From positions 1-64,000 of the forward strand of contig CAZEDM010000012.1 of assembly GCA_964511075.1 (NCBI GenBank): a stretch of DNA of 64,000 bases. The letters are read 5' to 3'. This stretch comes from CAZEDM01 sp964511075. Lineage in GTDB: Bacteria; Zixibacteria; MSB-5A5; RBG-16-43-9. Within the stretch, counting starts at the first letter, position 1. Each line of letters begins with the position of its first letter. A model generated the notes under the pieces. It made no database searches. It saw only the letters and a list, made by a program, of their open reading frames with translations, and was not told the DNA's origin. The translations under genes were made by a program, and so were the position numbers. Below are positions 44,970 to 53,380 of the stretch, piece after piece.

Positions 44970-45665
44970 TCAGTATCCTCTGGAATCCCGGGCTAATTCC
45001 CTTAACTTCTCTTTATTTTTGATGATGATCTGCTTGGAGCCGGAGCTTAAGATCCCCTCTTTTTTGAACCGGCTCAACACCCGGATAGCAGTCTCCACAG
45101 TAGTTCCCACGAAATCAGCCATATCCCTGCGGGTAAGCCGCAGGTTGATCTTTAAACCCTCTGGTGAGGGGGAGCCGTGTTTTTCCGATAGCCCCAGCAG
45201 AAGAACAGCTATCCTTTTCTCCACTTTTCCAGAGACCAGACCTATCATCATCTGGTGCGTCTGCATGAGCTTTTTCCCTAAGAATATTATCACCCCCTGT
45301 GCCAGGCTCCTATAGGCTGAGACCAGGGAGAGCAAATCTTTTTTTGACAAAGAATAGACCTTCGACCTTTCCTCTGCCCGGGCTGAGGCATACTGAATCT
45401 CGGAGAAGATGGCACCGCCCCCGCACACCTCTCCGGGGGTTACCACCTCCAGCGCGATCTCCTTTCCTCCTGCTGAATGTTTCAGGATCTTGACCTTGCC
45501 CTCTTTTATCACGTACAAAAAATTGGCCGGGCCTCCCTCCCAGTAAAGATACTCTCCCTTCTTAAATTCCCTTTCGGTAAATCTCTGGGCTATCTCCGCC
45601 AGCTCTCTTTCCGACAAAGCGGAGAAGAAGGGGATCTTTTTGATTATCTCTGATTTCCTCAGCAT
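44970..45665 (-). CDS. Crp/Fnr-family transcriptional regulator
   Basis: 231 residues. A cyclic-nucleotide-binding-type beta roll (about 10-125) with GEYLYWEGGPANFLYVIKEGKVKI, a dimer helix, and a C-terminal Crp helix-turn-helix (about 165-220; TRRDMADFVGTTVETAIRVLSRFKKEG). The set of four N-terminal cysteines used by Fnr for an iron-sulfur cluster is absent, so it is not a classical Fnr. A promoter lies upstream. A palindrome in front of the neighbouring TonB receptor gene (48148-48163) is a possible target. Confidence 0.92.
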   Translation of the reverse strand: MLRKSEIIKKIPFFSALSERELAEIAQRFTEREFKKGEYLYWEGGPANFLYVIKEGKVKILKHSAGGKEIALEVVTPGEVCGGGAIFSEIQYASARAEERSKVYSLSKKDLLSLVSAYRSLAQGVIIFLGKKLMQTHQMMIGLVSGKVEKRIAVLLLGLSEKHGSPSPEGLKINLRLTRRDMADFVGTTVETAIRVLSRFKKEGILSSGSKQIIIKNKEKLRELARDSRGY

Positions 45666-45695
45666 CTGAACGAACCTCTTTTCCTTTAGTTCCTC

Positions 45696-45723
45696 AATCT
45701 AATCTGCCTTGGCGGTATGTCAA
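45696..45723 (-). promoter_or_regulatory. Promoter of the Crp/Fnr regulator gene
   Basis: Minus strand: TTGACA (45723-45718), 16-base spacer, TAGATT (45701-45696), 31 bases before the ATG. Confidence 0.6.
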
Positions 45724-45795
45724 GGCAAAAGAATTTGGGGAGAGACCAAAACATTGTTTTTCTCCCCGGGGAAAGAGGTGATGACATAATTCTCA

Positions 45796-45833
45796 TAAAA
45801 ATGCCCCGCTAAACAAAAGAGATTTAACAGGGC
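45796..45833 (-). terminator. Terminator after the second TonB receptor
   Basis: On the minus strand GCCCTGTTAAA pairs (two G-U) with TTTAGCGGGGC around a 9-base loop, followed by ATTTTTAT. Confidence 0.75.
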
Positions 45834-45888
45834 AGTGCCTGAACACCAGTAAGGAGTCTGGTTCAGTTTTATCTTTACTTTCGAGATT

Positions 45889-48081
45889 TTAAAACCTGGT
45901 TATTATGCTTATAATCAAGTTCCTCCCCGGCTCAACTACCGGGTTATAGGGATTGGTGGCGTTATAAGGTTCGCTGTAGAGCTCGTCCGTAAGGTTGTTC
46001 AGGGACAGATTCAGACTCTGCCATTTGAAAAGATTCAAAGAAGCTTCCAAGTTTAAAACGTCGAACCCCACAGTCGGTATTTTATCTATATATCTCCCCT
46101 GGCTGTCTTTGGGCACCCTCTTCTGGTCCTCCACGTGTCTCCAGTTAAGTTCGACTCTGAATCTTTCCCTTCTCTCCTTCCAGCCCAAACCCAGAATGGT
46201 TTTCAGGGGTGCAACGAATATCGGCTGGTCCTGGCTCAGGTTATCGCCCCTGGTATAAGTCAGATTGGCGTAACTGTAAAATCCTTCAAGAGGCAGTTCC
46301 GCTTCGACCTCCCCTTCGATACCCTGAATCCGGACCTCGCTAATGTTGGAATAGTGCCATTCAGGAAGGGTCTCGCTGCCTGAGGCGATTGAATCCCCGG
46401 TGGATTCCAGCTCGATATAATCTCTGTAATTGTTCAGGAAAAGGGTAAGCGAAGAGAAGAACCTGGGGAAATTAGCCTTTACCCCTAAATCTAAGTTCAC
46501 GCTCTTCTCCGGTGAGAGGTCATAATTAGGGGTGACGAATTCCGTGCCGGAAGCCCTCCCGAAGAAATACCTCTCCACCACGTTCGGAACGCGGAAAGCA
46601 CTGGCAGCGTTTGCGCTTAAGTTCAGGTGCTCGGTCAAACTGTAGACAATCCCCATTCCTCCATTCAGAGAGCTTGAGCTCTGGGTCTTTGAGGGAAAAG
46701 GCTGGGGCGGGTCTATACTGTAATCTACATAATCAGAGGTCTGTTTGATCTTCGTTCTGAAATAATCGTATCTAAGCCCCATACTAAGCAGAGCCTTGTC
46801 AAAAGGAGTATACTCGTTATTCACATATATCCCCAGGGCATCTAAGGTGTTCTCCGGAACGGTGGAATAGGTCTCCTCGTTATCTGAGATGACTACGGTA
46901 TCATTCATCCTAATGGTGCTCCTCAGGTACCTGCTACCATCGATCATCTCCCGGTAATAATCCAGCCCCCAGGCAAGATGCTGGTCTTTGGAGGTAAGGA
47001 AAAGCTCCTGAAAGCTTGCCCCCAGGACCTTAACATCGGTCAGAGTCCGGCTGAAGGAACGCAAAAACATACCGGGACCGATGGGAGTAGATAAATCCGA
47101 CTCGAAATTTTTGCTGATCTCCTGATAGTAAACCTTGGATCTCAGGGACAAAAGATGCGAGGTCAGGTTTTTAGCTTCATATCTGAGCGCTATTTTATCC
47201 CGGTTATTATAGGGAAAATAAAATTTAGGGCTGTACTCATTGGGTGTTCCCGGATAACCTATCCCTTCGGCTCTGAACCTCTGCCCTTCGAGCGTGAGGT
47301 CTTGATTCGAAGTCAAACTATATGTCCCCTTGAAATCCAGGTTGTCATCCTGGTCAAGGGCAGAATTCACCACTTTGCCCTGAGGCGATTTATAATCCTC
47401 CGCTTTTCTGATGTTCCCGCCCAGAAGAAAGCTCCATCTCTCGTTACTGCCGAGTACCTCTAACCTGCCTTTCCTCTGCTCGTCGATGGTGGAATACCTC
47501 AGGTTAAGATTGCCGGATAAACCGAACCTGCCGTTTTTGGAAAAGCGGGGCCTTTTGGTGATGATATTTATCACCCCTCCCAGGGCGTCCGAACCGTACT
47601 GAATGGAGCCTGGCCCGTGGATCACCTCGATCCTTTCCACCTGACCGATATCTATCAAAGACAGCTGTGCACCGGAGAAGGTAGATTCACGGTTATCGTT
47701 GAGCCTCTCCCCATCCACCAGAATGAGAACCCTGCTCCCGAACATTCCCCGTATAACCGGCCTGGTCCTGAAAGGACCGGCATCGTTGACCTCCACTCCG
47801 GGGAGCTCCCGCAGAAGGTCTGACACGATCTGCGGATTTCTCTCCTCTATCATCCCCCTGGTTACAATGGAAATAGACTGGGGAAGCTTAAAAGCATCCT
47901 GCTCATAACGGTTGGCTGTTACTATGGTCTCCTTCAGATAGTAAACTTTTGTCTTGAGGCTATCTTCTTTTTTTGCCGAATCCTCTGCTGAAACGGGATT
48001 AATTATGAAGTTCAACCCCAGGCCCAAAAATACCAAACCCCGGACAAAAAAACTCAATCTCCTGTAATCTGTTTTTAACAT
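45889..48081 (-). CDS. TonB-dependent receptor, vitamin/siderophore type
   Basis: 730 residues. Signal peptide about 1-32 (LSFFVRGLVFLGLGLNFIINPVSA). TonB box-like region and plug domain about 50-170 (KETIVTANRYEQDAFKLPQSISIVT, PVIRGMFGSRVLILVDGERLND, GPGSIQYGSDALGGVINIITKRP), then the barrel ending in Phe (IISIITRF). The plug sequence is of the BtuB/FepA type and differs from the receptor at 32985 in lacking the carboxypeptidase-like N-domain. The ligand is unknown; I saw no cobalamin riboswitch in the leader. AAAGGAGCAAAG precedes the ATG. Confidence 0.92.
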   Translation of the reverse strand: MLKTDYRRLSFFVRGLVFLGLGLNFIINPVSAEDSAKKEDSLKTKVYYLKETIVTANRYEQDAFKLPQSISIVTRGMIEERNPQIVSDLLRELPGVEVNDAGPFRTRPVIRGMFGSRVLILVDGERLNDNRESTFSGAQLSLIDIGQVERIEVIHGPGSIQYGSDALGGVINIITKRPRFSKNGRFGLSGNLNLRYSTIDEQRKGRLEVLGSNERWSFLLGGNIRKAEDYKSPQGKVVNSALDQDDNLDFKGTYSLTSNQDLTLEGQRFRAEGIGYPGTPNEYSPKFYFPYNNRDKIALRYEAKNLTSHLLSLRSKVYYQEISKNFESDLSTPIGPGMFLRSFSRTLTDVKVLGASFQELFLTSKDQHLAWGLDYYREMIDGSRYLRSTIRMNDTVVISDNEETYSTVPENTLDALGIYVNNEYTPFDKALLSMGLRYDYFRTKIKQTSDYVDYSIDPPQPFPSKTQSSSSLNGGMGIVYSLTEHLNLSANAASAFRVPNVVERYFFGRASGTEFVTPNYDLSPEKSVNLDLGVKANFPRFFSSLTLFLNNYRDYIELESTGDSIASGSETLPEWHYSNISEVRIQGIEGEVEAELPLEGFYSYANLTYTRGDNLSQDQPIFVAPLKTILGLGWKERRERFRVELNWRHVEDQKRVPKDSQGRYIDKIPTVGFDVLNLEASLNLFKWQSLNLSLNNLTDELYSEPYNATNPYNPVVEPGRNLIISIITRF

Positions 48082-48147
48082 CTTTGCTCCTTTCCACTGG
48101 TTACTACTGCTTTAGTCTTTTATTTTACAGGAACGAATTTTGAAAGC

Positions 48148-48163
48148 TATGACTGATGTCATA
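48148..48163. promoter_or_regulatory. Palindromic operator-like site upstream of TonB receptor gene
   Basis: TATGACTGATGTCATA has perfect 6-base arms around a 4-base centre, 67 bases upstream of the receptor ATG. Its size and symmetry suit a Crp/Fnr-type dimer, and such a regulator is encoded directly downstream of this receptor gene. It overlaps a weak promoter candidate (TTGAGA, 17 bases, TAGCTT on minus). Confidence 0.45.
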
Positions 48164-48221
48164 AAATCTCAAATTTTTTTATATGGGGGAGGTTTAAAGG
48201 AATCGTGAATTAAGCAAAAAT

Positions 48222-48335
48222 GTAGGGGCGTATTGCAATACGCCCCTACTACAAAAAATAGGCAACCCTGAAGGATTGCCCTACAGAAAATCTCCTCTCC
48301 TTTTCAAGGAGAGGGACAGGGTAAGGTTAACTTCA
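48222..48335. repeat. Hairpin repeats between the TonB receptor and dockerin genes
   Basis: A perfect 28-base palindrome with arm GTAGGGGCGTATTG (48222-48249), GGCAACCCTGAAGGATTGCC with CTAC tag (48261-48284), and CTCCTTTTCAAGGAG inside CTCTCC/GGAGAG (48294-48315) followed by GGACAGGGTAAGGTT. Confidence 0.85.
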
Positions 48336-48409
48336 GGAGTGCCTCAACTTGTCGAATTTGACCTTGAGGTTGATGCTTATAAAACTACGATAAGCTTTTA
48401 CGCTCCAGA

Positions 48410-48439
48410 AAAACAAAAGGGCGGAGCTTTGCTCCGCCC
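48410..48439 (-). terminator. Terminator after the dockerin protein gene
   Basis: On the minus strand GGGCGGAGC pairs perfectly with GCTCCGCCC around a 3-base loop, followed by TTTTGTTTTT. Confidence 0.9.
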
Positions 48440-48460
48440 TTACTCTACCTTATCTTTGTC

Positions 48461-49873
48461 TTAGCAGGCTGGTGCTGGCCCGCCTTTGAAGAGGTAGTTG
48501 ATTAGATACACGACGTCAGAAACTGATACATTACCATCACAATTGGCATCTCCGGATTCAAGAGGGTCAGGTTCGGGTCCACCCTTAAAGAGGTAATTAA
48601 TCAGGTAAACTACATCAGAGGCGTCGATCACACCATTATGGTTGGAGTCTCCAGTAAGAAAGGGCAGAACTGTGATATTGCCACCACGAAGAGGAGGCAG
48701 TATGGCTGCACTACTATCATACGTAACCAGCATAGAGGGACTTGTATTAAGCCAGGAGGTTAAACTGAAGGTTGCAGTTCCAGCCGATTGAGGGGTAAAG
48801 ATGGGACAACAAACAGCTTCATTCCCGGGAGATAGAGAAGAGCCGAGTCCATAGCCGAAGAAATTAAAATCGACACTATCTGGCGGCAACCTGGTACCCC
48901 ATATTATTAAACCATACTCCCCCCGTTCAGTCAACATCAATCCGCTCTCCGAATCCCAGACAAGTGCTGCCTCACTCTCTATGTCAAATGAGAGCGCCAC
49001 GCCACTCAAATCCTCATCGTTAACTACACCAAAACAGATAGGGGAAGGGAATCCAAGTATCATAGTTTTATTTTCCACCCATACGCTGTCCGGAAGACCA
49101 GGGTCATCATATAGGGGAGGATTGATGGTTGCGCAGGTGCAGGGTGCTGGGCCCCCTCGAAAGAGATACCACTCCACATAGTTTATATCACGCATATCCA
49201 AGCTACGGTCACAATTTAAATCTGCACGGCCGTGACGATAGTACATGGGATAGGAGCCAGGAGGGCCATCAAGTTTATACAGCTTTATCATGAGAACTAT
49301 ATCTGACGTACTCCTAAATCCATCCCCAGTGGCATCCCCTACCACATAGTCGCATGAGATGTCAACCAAACCTGATGAGAATTGCGGAACGAAAACTGCG
49401 TCGCTCGTATCGGTTAGTGACAATCCTCCCTCAGGTGAATCAGGTAAAGAATCAACCAGGACCTCACCTCCAAAAAGCAGGGTGAACCATAGCTCACACA
49501 GCTTACCAGTATCTGGGGGAAGATTATTGCCAGAGGAGACAGAAAAAGATAGAAGCAAAGAGCTGACCGTGAAAGTATCCGTAGCAAAAACATAAGCCTC
49601 TCTCAGGTCCAGTACTGCAGGGTCAGCTAAACGCCCTCCTACATACGAGACCGAATCAAATTTAAGCCAGCCAGAATACCCATCCAGAAGAAGCGGTATA
49701 ACTACAGAGACAAGCTCCTCATCGTTATACAGGTAAATCGGCATAGAGATAGTATCCCCGATTTCTCCGGGTATATTTGTCAATCTGACCGTATCAGCCA
49801 CACCCGGATCCTGGGCAAGAAGGGGCAGGCTGAAAAAGGAGATGAAGAGGAAAATTAATATCATTTTACGCAT
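48461..49873 (-). CDS. Secreted dockerin-domain protein with cohesin-like repeats
   Basis: 470 residues. Signal peptide about 1-20 (MILIFLFISFFSLPLLA). Two beta modules (about 25-165 and 260-395) begin with patterns such as GDTISMPIYLYNDEELVSVVIPL that resemble cohesin or thiol-activated adhesion folds. Calcium-loop motifs occur between them (GDATGDGFRSTSD, ADLNCDRSLDMRD) and at the end as a paired dockerin-like tail (GDSNHNGVIDASDVVYLINY and GDANCDGNVSVSDVVYLINY). It is extracellular or surface-attached. AAGGAGGATTT precedes the ATG. It stands as a single transcription unit with its own promoter and terminator. Confidence 0.82.
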   Translation of the reverse strand: MRKMILIFLFISFFSLPLLAQDPGVADTVRLTNIPGEIGDTISMPIYLYNDEELVSVVIPLLLDGYSGWLKFDSVSYVGGRLADPAVLDLREAYVFATDTFTVSSLLLSFSVSSGNNLPPDTGKLCELWFTLLFGGEVLVDSLPDSPEGGLSLTDTSDAVFVPQFSSGLVDISCDYVVGDATGDGFRSTSDIVLMIKLYKLDGPPGSYPMYYRHGRADLNCDRSLDMRDINYVEWYLFRGGPAPCTCATINPPLYDDPGLPDSVWVENKTMILGFPSPICFGVVNDEDLSGVALSFDIESEAALVWDSESGLMLTERGEYGLIIWGTRLPPDSVDFNFFGYGLGSSLSPGNEAVCCPIFTPQSAGTATFSLTSWLNTSPSMLVTYDSSAAILPPLRGGNITVLPFLTGDSNHNGVIDASDVVYLINYLFKGGPEPDPLESGDANCDGNVSVSDVVYLINYLFKGGPAPAC

Positions 49874-49920
49874 AAATCCTCCTTGACTGAAAAGGCAATT
49901 TATTTGTCTCTTATAAGATT

Positions 49921-49949
49921 AATCTAAGAGAGTCTTTTAATTTTGTCAA
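49921..49949 (-). promoter_or_regulatory. Dockerin protein gene promoter
   Basis: Minus strand: TTGACA (49949-49944), 17-base spacer, TAGATT (49926-49921), 48 bases before the ATG. Confidence 0.6.
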
Positions 49950-49985
49950 GCGAAAAAGGAGGAAATTTTATGCCATGAATGGTAG

Positions 49986-50110
49986 GTACAGAACACTGTT
50001 CTGTCCCTACAAAAAATCCCCTCGCCTTTTCAAGTAGAGGGCCAGGGTGAGGTTGTTGGTGGCTCAGGCATCTTGCCTGAGCCATGAACAGGCAGGATGC
50101 CTGTTCTACC
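49986..50110. repeat. Hairpin repeats between dockerin and nitroreductase genes
   Basis: ACAGAACACTGTTCTGT with CCCTAC tag (49986-50010), CTCGCCTTTTCAAGTAGAG with GGCCAGGGTGAGGTT (50028-50054), then paired GGCTCAGGCA/TGCCTGAGCC (50062-50084) and GAACAGGCA/TGCCTGTTC (50087-50107). Confidence 0.8.
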
Positions 50111-50123
50111 AAAAATATCTTTT

Positions 50124-51047
50124 TTATCTATCCTTTAAAAATCGGAATTTCTTAAACCACTTAAATCCGGATTTCTCCATTATCTCAAGATAGGCCTCAT
50201 TACCCAGAGGCATCTCGTCCGCGCAGTAGTGCAGGCCGAAATAACGCTGTACCGGATTTATATATCCCTTTTCCTTAATCTTTGCTGCACACTTTCGGGC
50301 AAACTTTTCACCCTGGACTTTCCGGCAGACCTCAAAAATCCTTTTTAATCTTTCCCCGGTAATCTCAATTTTCAAACCCGGGTATTTGCGTCTGAATGCT
50401 CTTAGAAGTTTTTGACCCTCCATATCCTTATATCTTTCTTTATGCACTATCACGTTTATATCGAGCTTCTTTCTCTGCGAAGGTTTGATCGAAGGATACC
50501 CCAGGCAAAGCAGAACCACCGGGAAAACACCTTTGGGCAATTTGAACATATCTCTTAATTCCCTGAAACATTCCAGAACAGTGCCGATATAAACCGAGCC
50601 TAAACCCAGAGAATCTGCCGCAGTGCAGATGTTCTGGGCACAGATTATGGTATCCTGAAAAGCTACCCAGAAATGCCGAAAGGAGCCGGTAGCAGTAAAC
50701 GGCGCAATCTCAAGCTCTGCCCATCTACGCAGGCGGTGAAAATCTATGCAGAAAAGAAGATTTACCGGTGCATCCGCCATAAAATTCTGCTTCCCGCAGA
50801 GCAAAGCTAATTTCTTTTTGGTTTTCTCTTTTTCTATCTGGATAATCGAAAAAGGCTGCAGGTTTCCCCCAGAAGGCGAATGCACGCCTGCCTTAAGGAC
50901 AAACTTTAGCACGTCAGGCGGAATCTTCTTATCCGAAAAACTCCTGCAGCTCGCTCTTTCGATAAGAAGTTTGAGGGTCTGGTTTGGGTATTTGCCTTTA
51001 ACCGGTTCTTTTATCCCGTGATGAGAGGGCATTCGGCTTTTATTCAT
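50124..51047 (-). CDS. Nitroreductase-family flavoprotein
   Basis: 307 residues. The FMN-binding N-terminal segment reads RASCRSFSDKKIPPDVLKFVLKAGVHSPSGGNLQPF, followed by QDTIICAQNICTAADSLGLGSVYIG, the usual nitroreductase core. About 90 extra C-terminal residues (KGYINPVQRYFGLHYCADEM...) are basic and uncommon in small nitroreductases. FMN-dependent NAD(P)H oxidoreductase; substrate unknown. ATG 51047 lacks a clear Shine-Dalgarno. Confidence 0.82.
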   Translation of the reverse strand: MNKSRMPSHHGIKEPVKGKYPNQTLKLLIERASCRSFSDKKIPPDVLKFVLKAGVHSPSGGNLQPFSIIQIEKEKTKKKLALLCGKQNFMADAPVNLLFCIDFHRLRRWAELEIAPFTATGSFRHFWVAFQDTIICAQNICTAADSLGLGSVYIGTVLECFRELRDMFKLPKGVFPVVLLCLGYPSIKPSQRKKLDINVIVHKERYKDMEGQKLLRAFRRKYPGLKIEITGERLKRIFEVCRKVQGEKFARKCAAKIKEKGYINPVQRYFGLHYCADEMPLGNEAYLEIMEKSGFKWFKKFRFLKDR

Positions 51048-51118
51048 TTTGACTTTTCCTCCCGAGGTAAGAGGCAGGGATAAGACATCGTCCTTCCCAT
51101 AATTGTTGTGCTTTTAAC

Positions 51119-51184
51119 GGACAGAACACTGTTCTGTCCCTACAGAAAATTGCCTCTCCTTTTCAAGGAGAGGAACAGGGTGAG
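51119..51184. repeat. Hairpin repeats upstream of the nitroreductase gene
   Basis: GGACAGAACACTGTTCTGTCC with CTAC tag (51119-51143) followed by CTCTCCTTTTCAAGGAGAGG and AACAGGGTGAGGT (51153-51186), the same pair order as at 48261-48335. Confidence 0.85.
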
Positions 51185-51188
51185 GTCA

Positions 51189-52229
51189 TCATTTAAATAT
51201 ACCCTCAAACCCCTCAATCGCCTTCAAAATACCCTTTTCATCCACATCCAGATGCGTCACCAGTCTCATCTTATATTTCCCGAAGGGAAGGGTCAGAATA
51301 TCTTTTTCTTTCAGCTTCTCCACCAGCCAGTTTGCATCCTTTTGTTTGTCTTTTATCTCTAAGATAACCATATTCGTCTGCACTGTTTCCATATCAATGT
51401 AAACCCATTTGAGCTTTGATAAACCCTCTGCCAAAATTTTTGCATTCTTATGATCTTCTGTTAGACGCTTAAAATTATTCTCTATCGCATAAATCCCTGC
51501 AGCCGCAATTATACCCACCTGCCTCATCCCCCCGCCGAACATCTTCCTGTTCTTCCTTGCTTTTTGTATAAACTCAGGATTACCGGAAACAACCGACCCG
51601 ATGGGCGCACCCAATCCCTTGGATAAACATACCGAAACCGAGTCGAAGTATCTGGCATACTCCTTCAGCGGAATGCCGGTGGCGACAGAGGCATTCCACA
51701 GACGCGCGCCATCCAGGTGCATCTTGGTTTTATGCTCTTGGGCAACTTCATAAATCTTCTGGATCTCCTCAATAGGATAAATCGTCCCTCCTGCACGGTT
51801 ATGTGTATTCTCTATTACCACCAGAGTGGTAGGCGGGTGGTGAATGTTATCGGGCCTGATTGCCTCCAAAATCTGCTCGGCTTTCAAAACCCCTCTCTCA
51901 CCCGGTAGCGGATGAAGCTGTAAACCTGACAGGGCAGACGCAGAACCCACCTCATAGTTATAGATATGGGAGTTCAAATCCAGTATGACCTCATCCCCAG
52001 GGAAGGTCAAAGACCTGAGGCACACCTGATTCCCCATAGTTCCGGAAGGGACGAAAACCGCTTCCTCCTTTCCCAAAAGATTAGCCACCATCTGCTCTAA
52101 CTTTTGAACCGTGGGGTCGTCTCCCAGGACATCATCCCCTACTTCCGCCTCAAAGATGGCTTTCCTCATTCCCGGAGAGGGCCTGGTAACGGTATCGCTT
52201 CTCAAATCGATGAATTTTTTCTGCGGCAT
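51189..52229 (-). CDS. ltaE: Low-specificity threonine aldolase
   Basis: 346 residues, PLP enzyme that cleaves threonine/allo-threonine to glycine and acetaldehyde. N-terminal FIDLRSDTVTRPSPGMRKAI, substrate-binding HLDGARLWNA and the PLP Lys in VCLSKGLGAPIGSV are all present. It is another amino-acid degradation enzyme in this window. The ATG is preceded by AAGGAGTTATCGAG. Confidence 0.94.
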   Translation of the reverse strand: MPQKKFIDLRSDTVTRPSPGMRKAIFEAEVGDDVLGDDPTVQKLEQMVANLLGKEEAVFVPSGTMGNQVCLRSLTFPGDEVILDLNSHIYNYEVGSASALSGLQLHPLPGERGVLKAEQILEAIRPDNIHHPPTTLVVIENTHNRAGGTIYPIEEIQKIYEVAQEHKTKMHLDGARLWNASVATGIPLKEYARYFDSVSVCLSKGLGAPIGSVVSGNPEFIQKARKNRKMFGGGMRQVGIIAAAGIYAIENNFKRLTEDHKNAKILAEGLSKLKWVYIDMETVQTNMVILEIKDKQKDANWLVEKLKEKDILTLPFGKYKMRLVTHLDVDEKGILKAIEGFEGIFK

Positions 52230-52576
52230 CTCGATAACTCCTTTTTTATGTAGAGCTGTGGGGGTTCAAATTTTTGAACCCCTACATTCTTTACATTTTT
52301 GCCTTTATGTTTCCATAATGGAGGTCTGAAGACCTCCGCTACATCTCCTCCCTAGGGTACAAATCTCAAGACACTAGCGACTTTAGCTTTATCTTTTGTA
52401 AACCTGAAGGTTTACACTCCAGAATTATTGAAATAAACGGACAGAATGTCTGTTCTACCAATTTCTTTATCCTCTCTCCTTATTAAAGAGAGGGACAGGT
52501 CGAAAACCCCGTCTCAGGCGGGGTGAGGTTAACTATTTTAAATTTATTGGAAACCTAAAGGTTTCCGCTACATTTA
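52230..52576. other. Repeat-filled intergenic region
   Basis: 347 bases without a gene, made up of short hairpins: GGGGTTCAAATTTTTGAACCCC with CTAC (52261-52285), GGAGGTCTGAAGACCTCC with GCTAC (52320-52341), AAACCTGAAGGTTT (52401-52414), GGACAGAATGTCTGTTCTACC (52440-52460), CTCTCC/GGAGAG (52474-52494) and GGAAACCTAAAGGTTTCC with GCTAC (52549-52571). Confidence 0.85.
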
Positions 52577-53155
52577 CTATAATAAAATCAAAATCTCCAT
52601 AACCAGCCCGCTGACCAAGGGAACGCTCAGGTTGTCATTCAGGGGAATGCTGAAAGCCTCGACCCCTGTGGCTACCAATGCCCCGATGGCACCCACCCAG
52701 AAAGGAAGCCCGGGCAAAAGCAGCGCCACTAAAAGACAGACGGAAAGAAAAGCCAGGCTCCCCTCCAGGCTCTTTCTCTCTATCTTGGTCTGGCCGTAAA
52801 TCCTTCCGATGATGGCGGATGCGCAGTCACCCAGAATTATGTAGGAGATGGCGGCAATGGCTATTTTTTTGTCAAAGAATAAAATGGATAGAACCGAGGC
52901 GGAGAGTATGTAACTTGAGCCGGTCAGGTCCCAGCTCTCGTGTTCCCTCAGGATGGGACCCAAAAGCCAGTTGAAAAATTTTGCCAGGGGCAGATTCCTC
53001 AGCCTGATTATGTCTACAATAATCGAGCCTATGGTTATGGGAATTAGGATGAGTAAGGCAATCCTTTTGGGCAAAAGATAATACCCGATCGGAATAGCTA
53101 ATGCGAACAGGTGAATTAGTTTTCTTTTGAACTCGTTGTAGATGGAGATTTCCAA
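52577..53155 (-). CDS. Dolichol kinase / phosphatidate cytidylyltransferase-like membrane protein
   Basis: 192 residues with about six hydrophobic segments. The family's conserved motifs are seen: FKRKLIHLFALAIPIGYYLLP at the N-terminus, GDCASAIIGRIYGQTKI (the SEC59/DGK1/VTE5-type motif), and SLEGSLAF. Members phosphorylate polyprenols, phytol or diacylglycerol using CTP. Which lipid this one uses is unknown. Plasma membrane. Confidence 0.85.
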   Translation of the reverse strand: MEISIYNEFKRKLIHLFALAIPIGYYLLPKRIALLILIPITIGSIIVDIIRLRNLPLAKFFNWLLGPILREHESWDLTGSSYILSASVLSILFFDKKIAIAAISYIILGDCASAIIGRIYGQTKIERKSLEGSLAFLSVCLLVALLLPGLPFWVGAIGALVATGVEAFSIPLNDNLSVPLVSGLVMEILILL

Positions 53156-53189
53156 AGATTCACTCTATGATAATTATTTATTTGTCTCT

Positions 53190-53372
53190 TCCCCCTCTTT
53201 TTTAAGGAGAGAGTCAGAGTGAGGTTCTTCTATTCTTCTTAAGTTGGAAGCTAAGTCATACTGTCTGACACTATGGAACAGACAGGAATGTCTGTTCTAC
53301 CATTTTTCTGACCCCTTTCATTTCTAAGGAGAGAGTCAGGCTGAAAATCCTGCCGCAGGCGGGGTGAGGTTC
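53190..53372. repeat. Hairpin repeats between membrane kinase and isomerase genes
   Basis: A CTCTT...AAGGAGAG element with GTGAGGTT, GACAGGAATGTCTGTTCTACC (about 53282-53301) and a CCTGCCGCAGGCGGGGTGAGGTT element (53349-53371). Confidence 0.7.
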
Positions 53373-53380
53373 GTTCAATC

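Noticed and set aside
47900..48250. Cobalamin or other riboswitch before the second TonB receptor
   Set aside because: The leader is short and AT-rich, and I could not find a B12-box-like conserved segment or a multi-stem fold.
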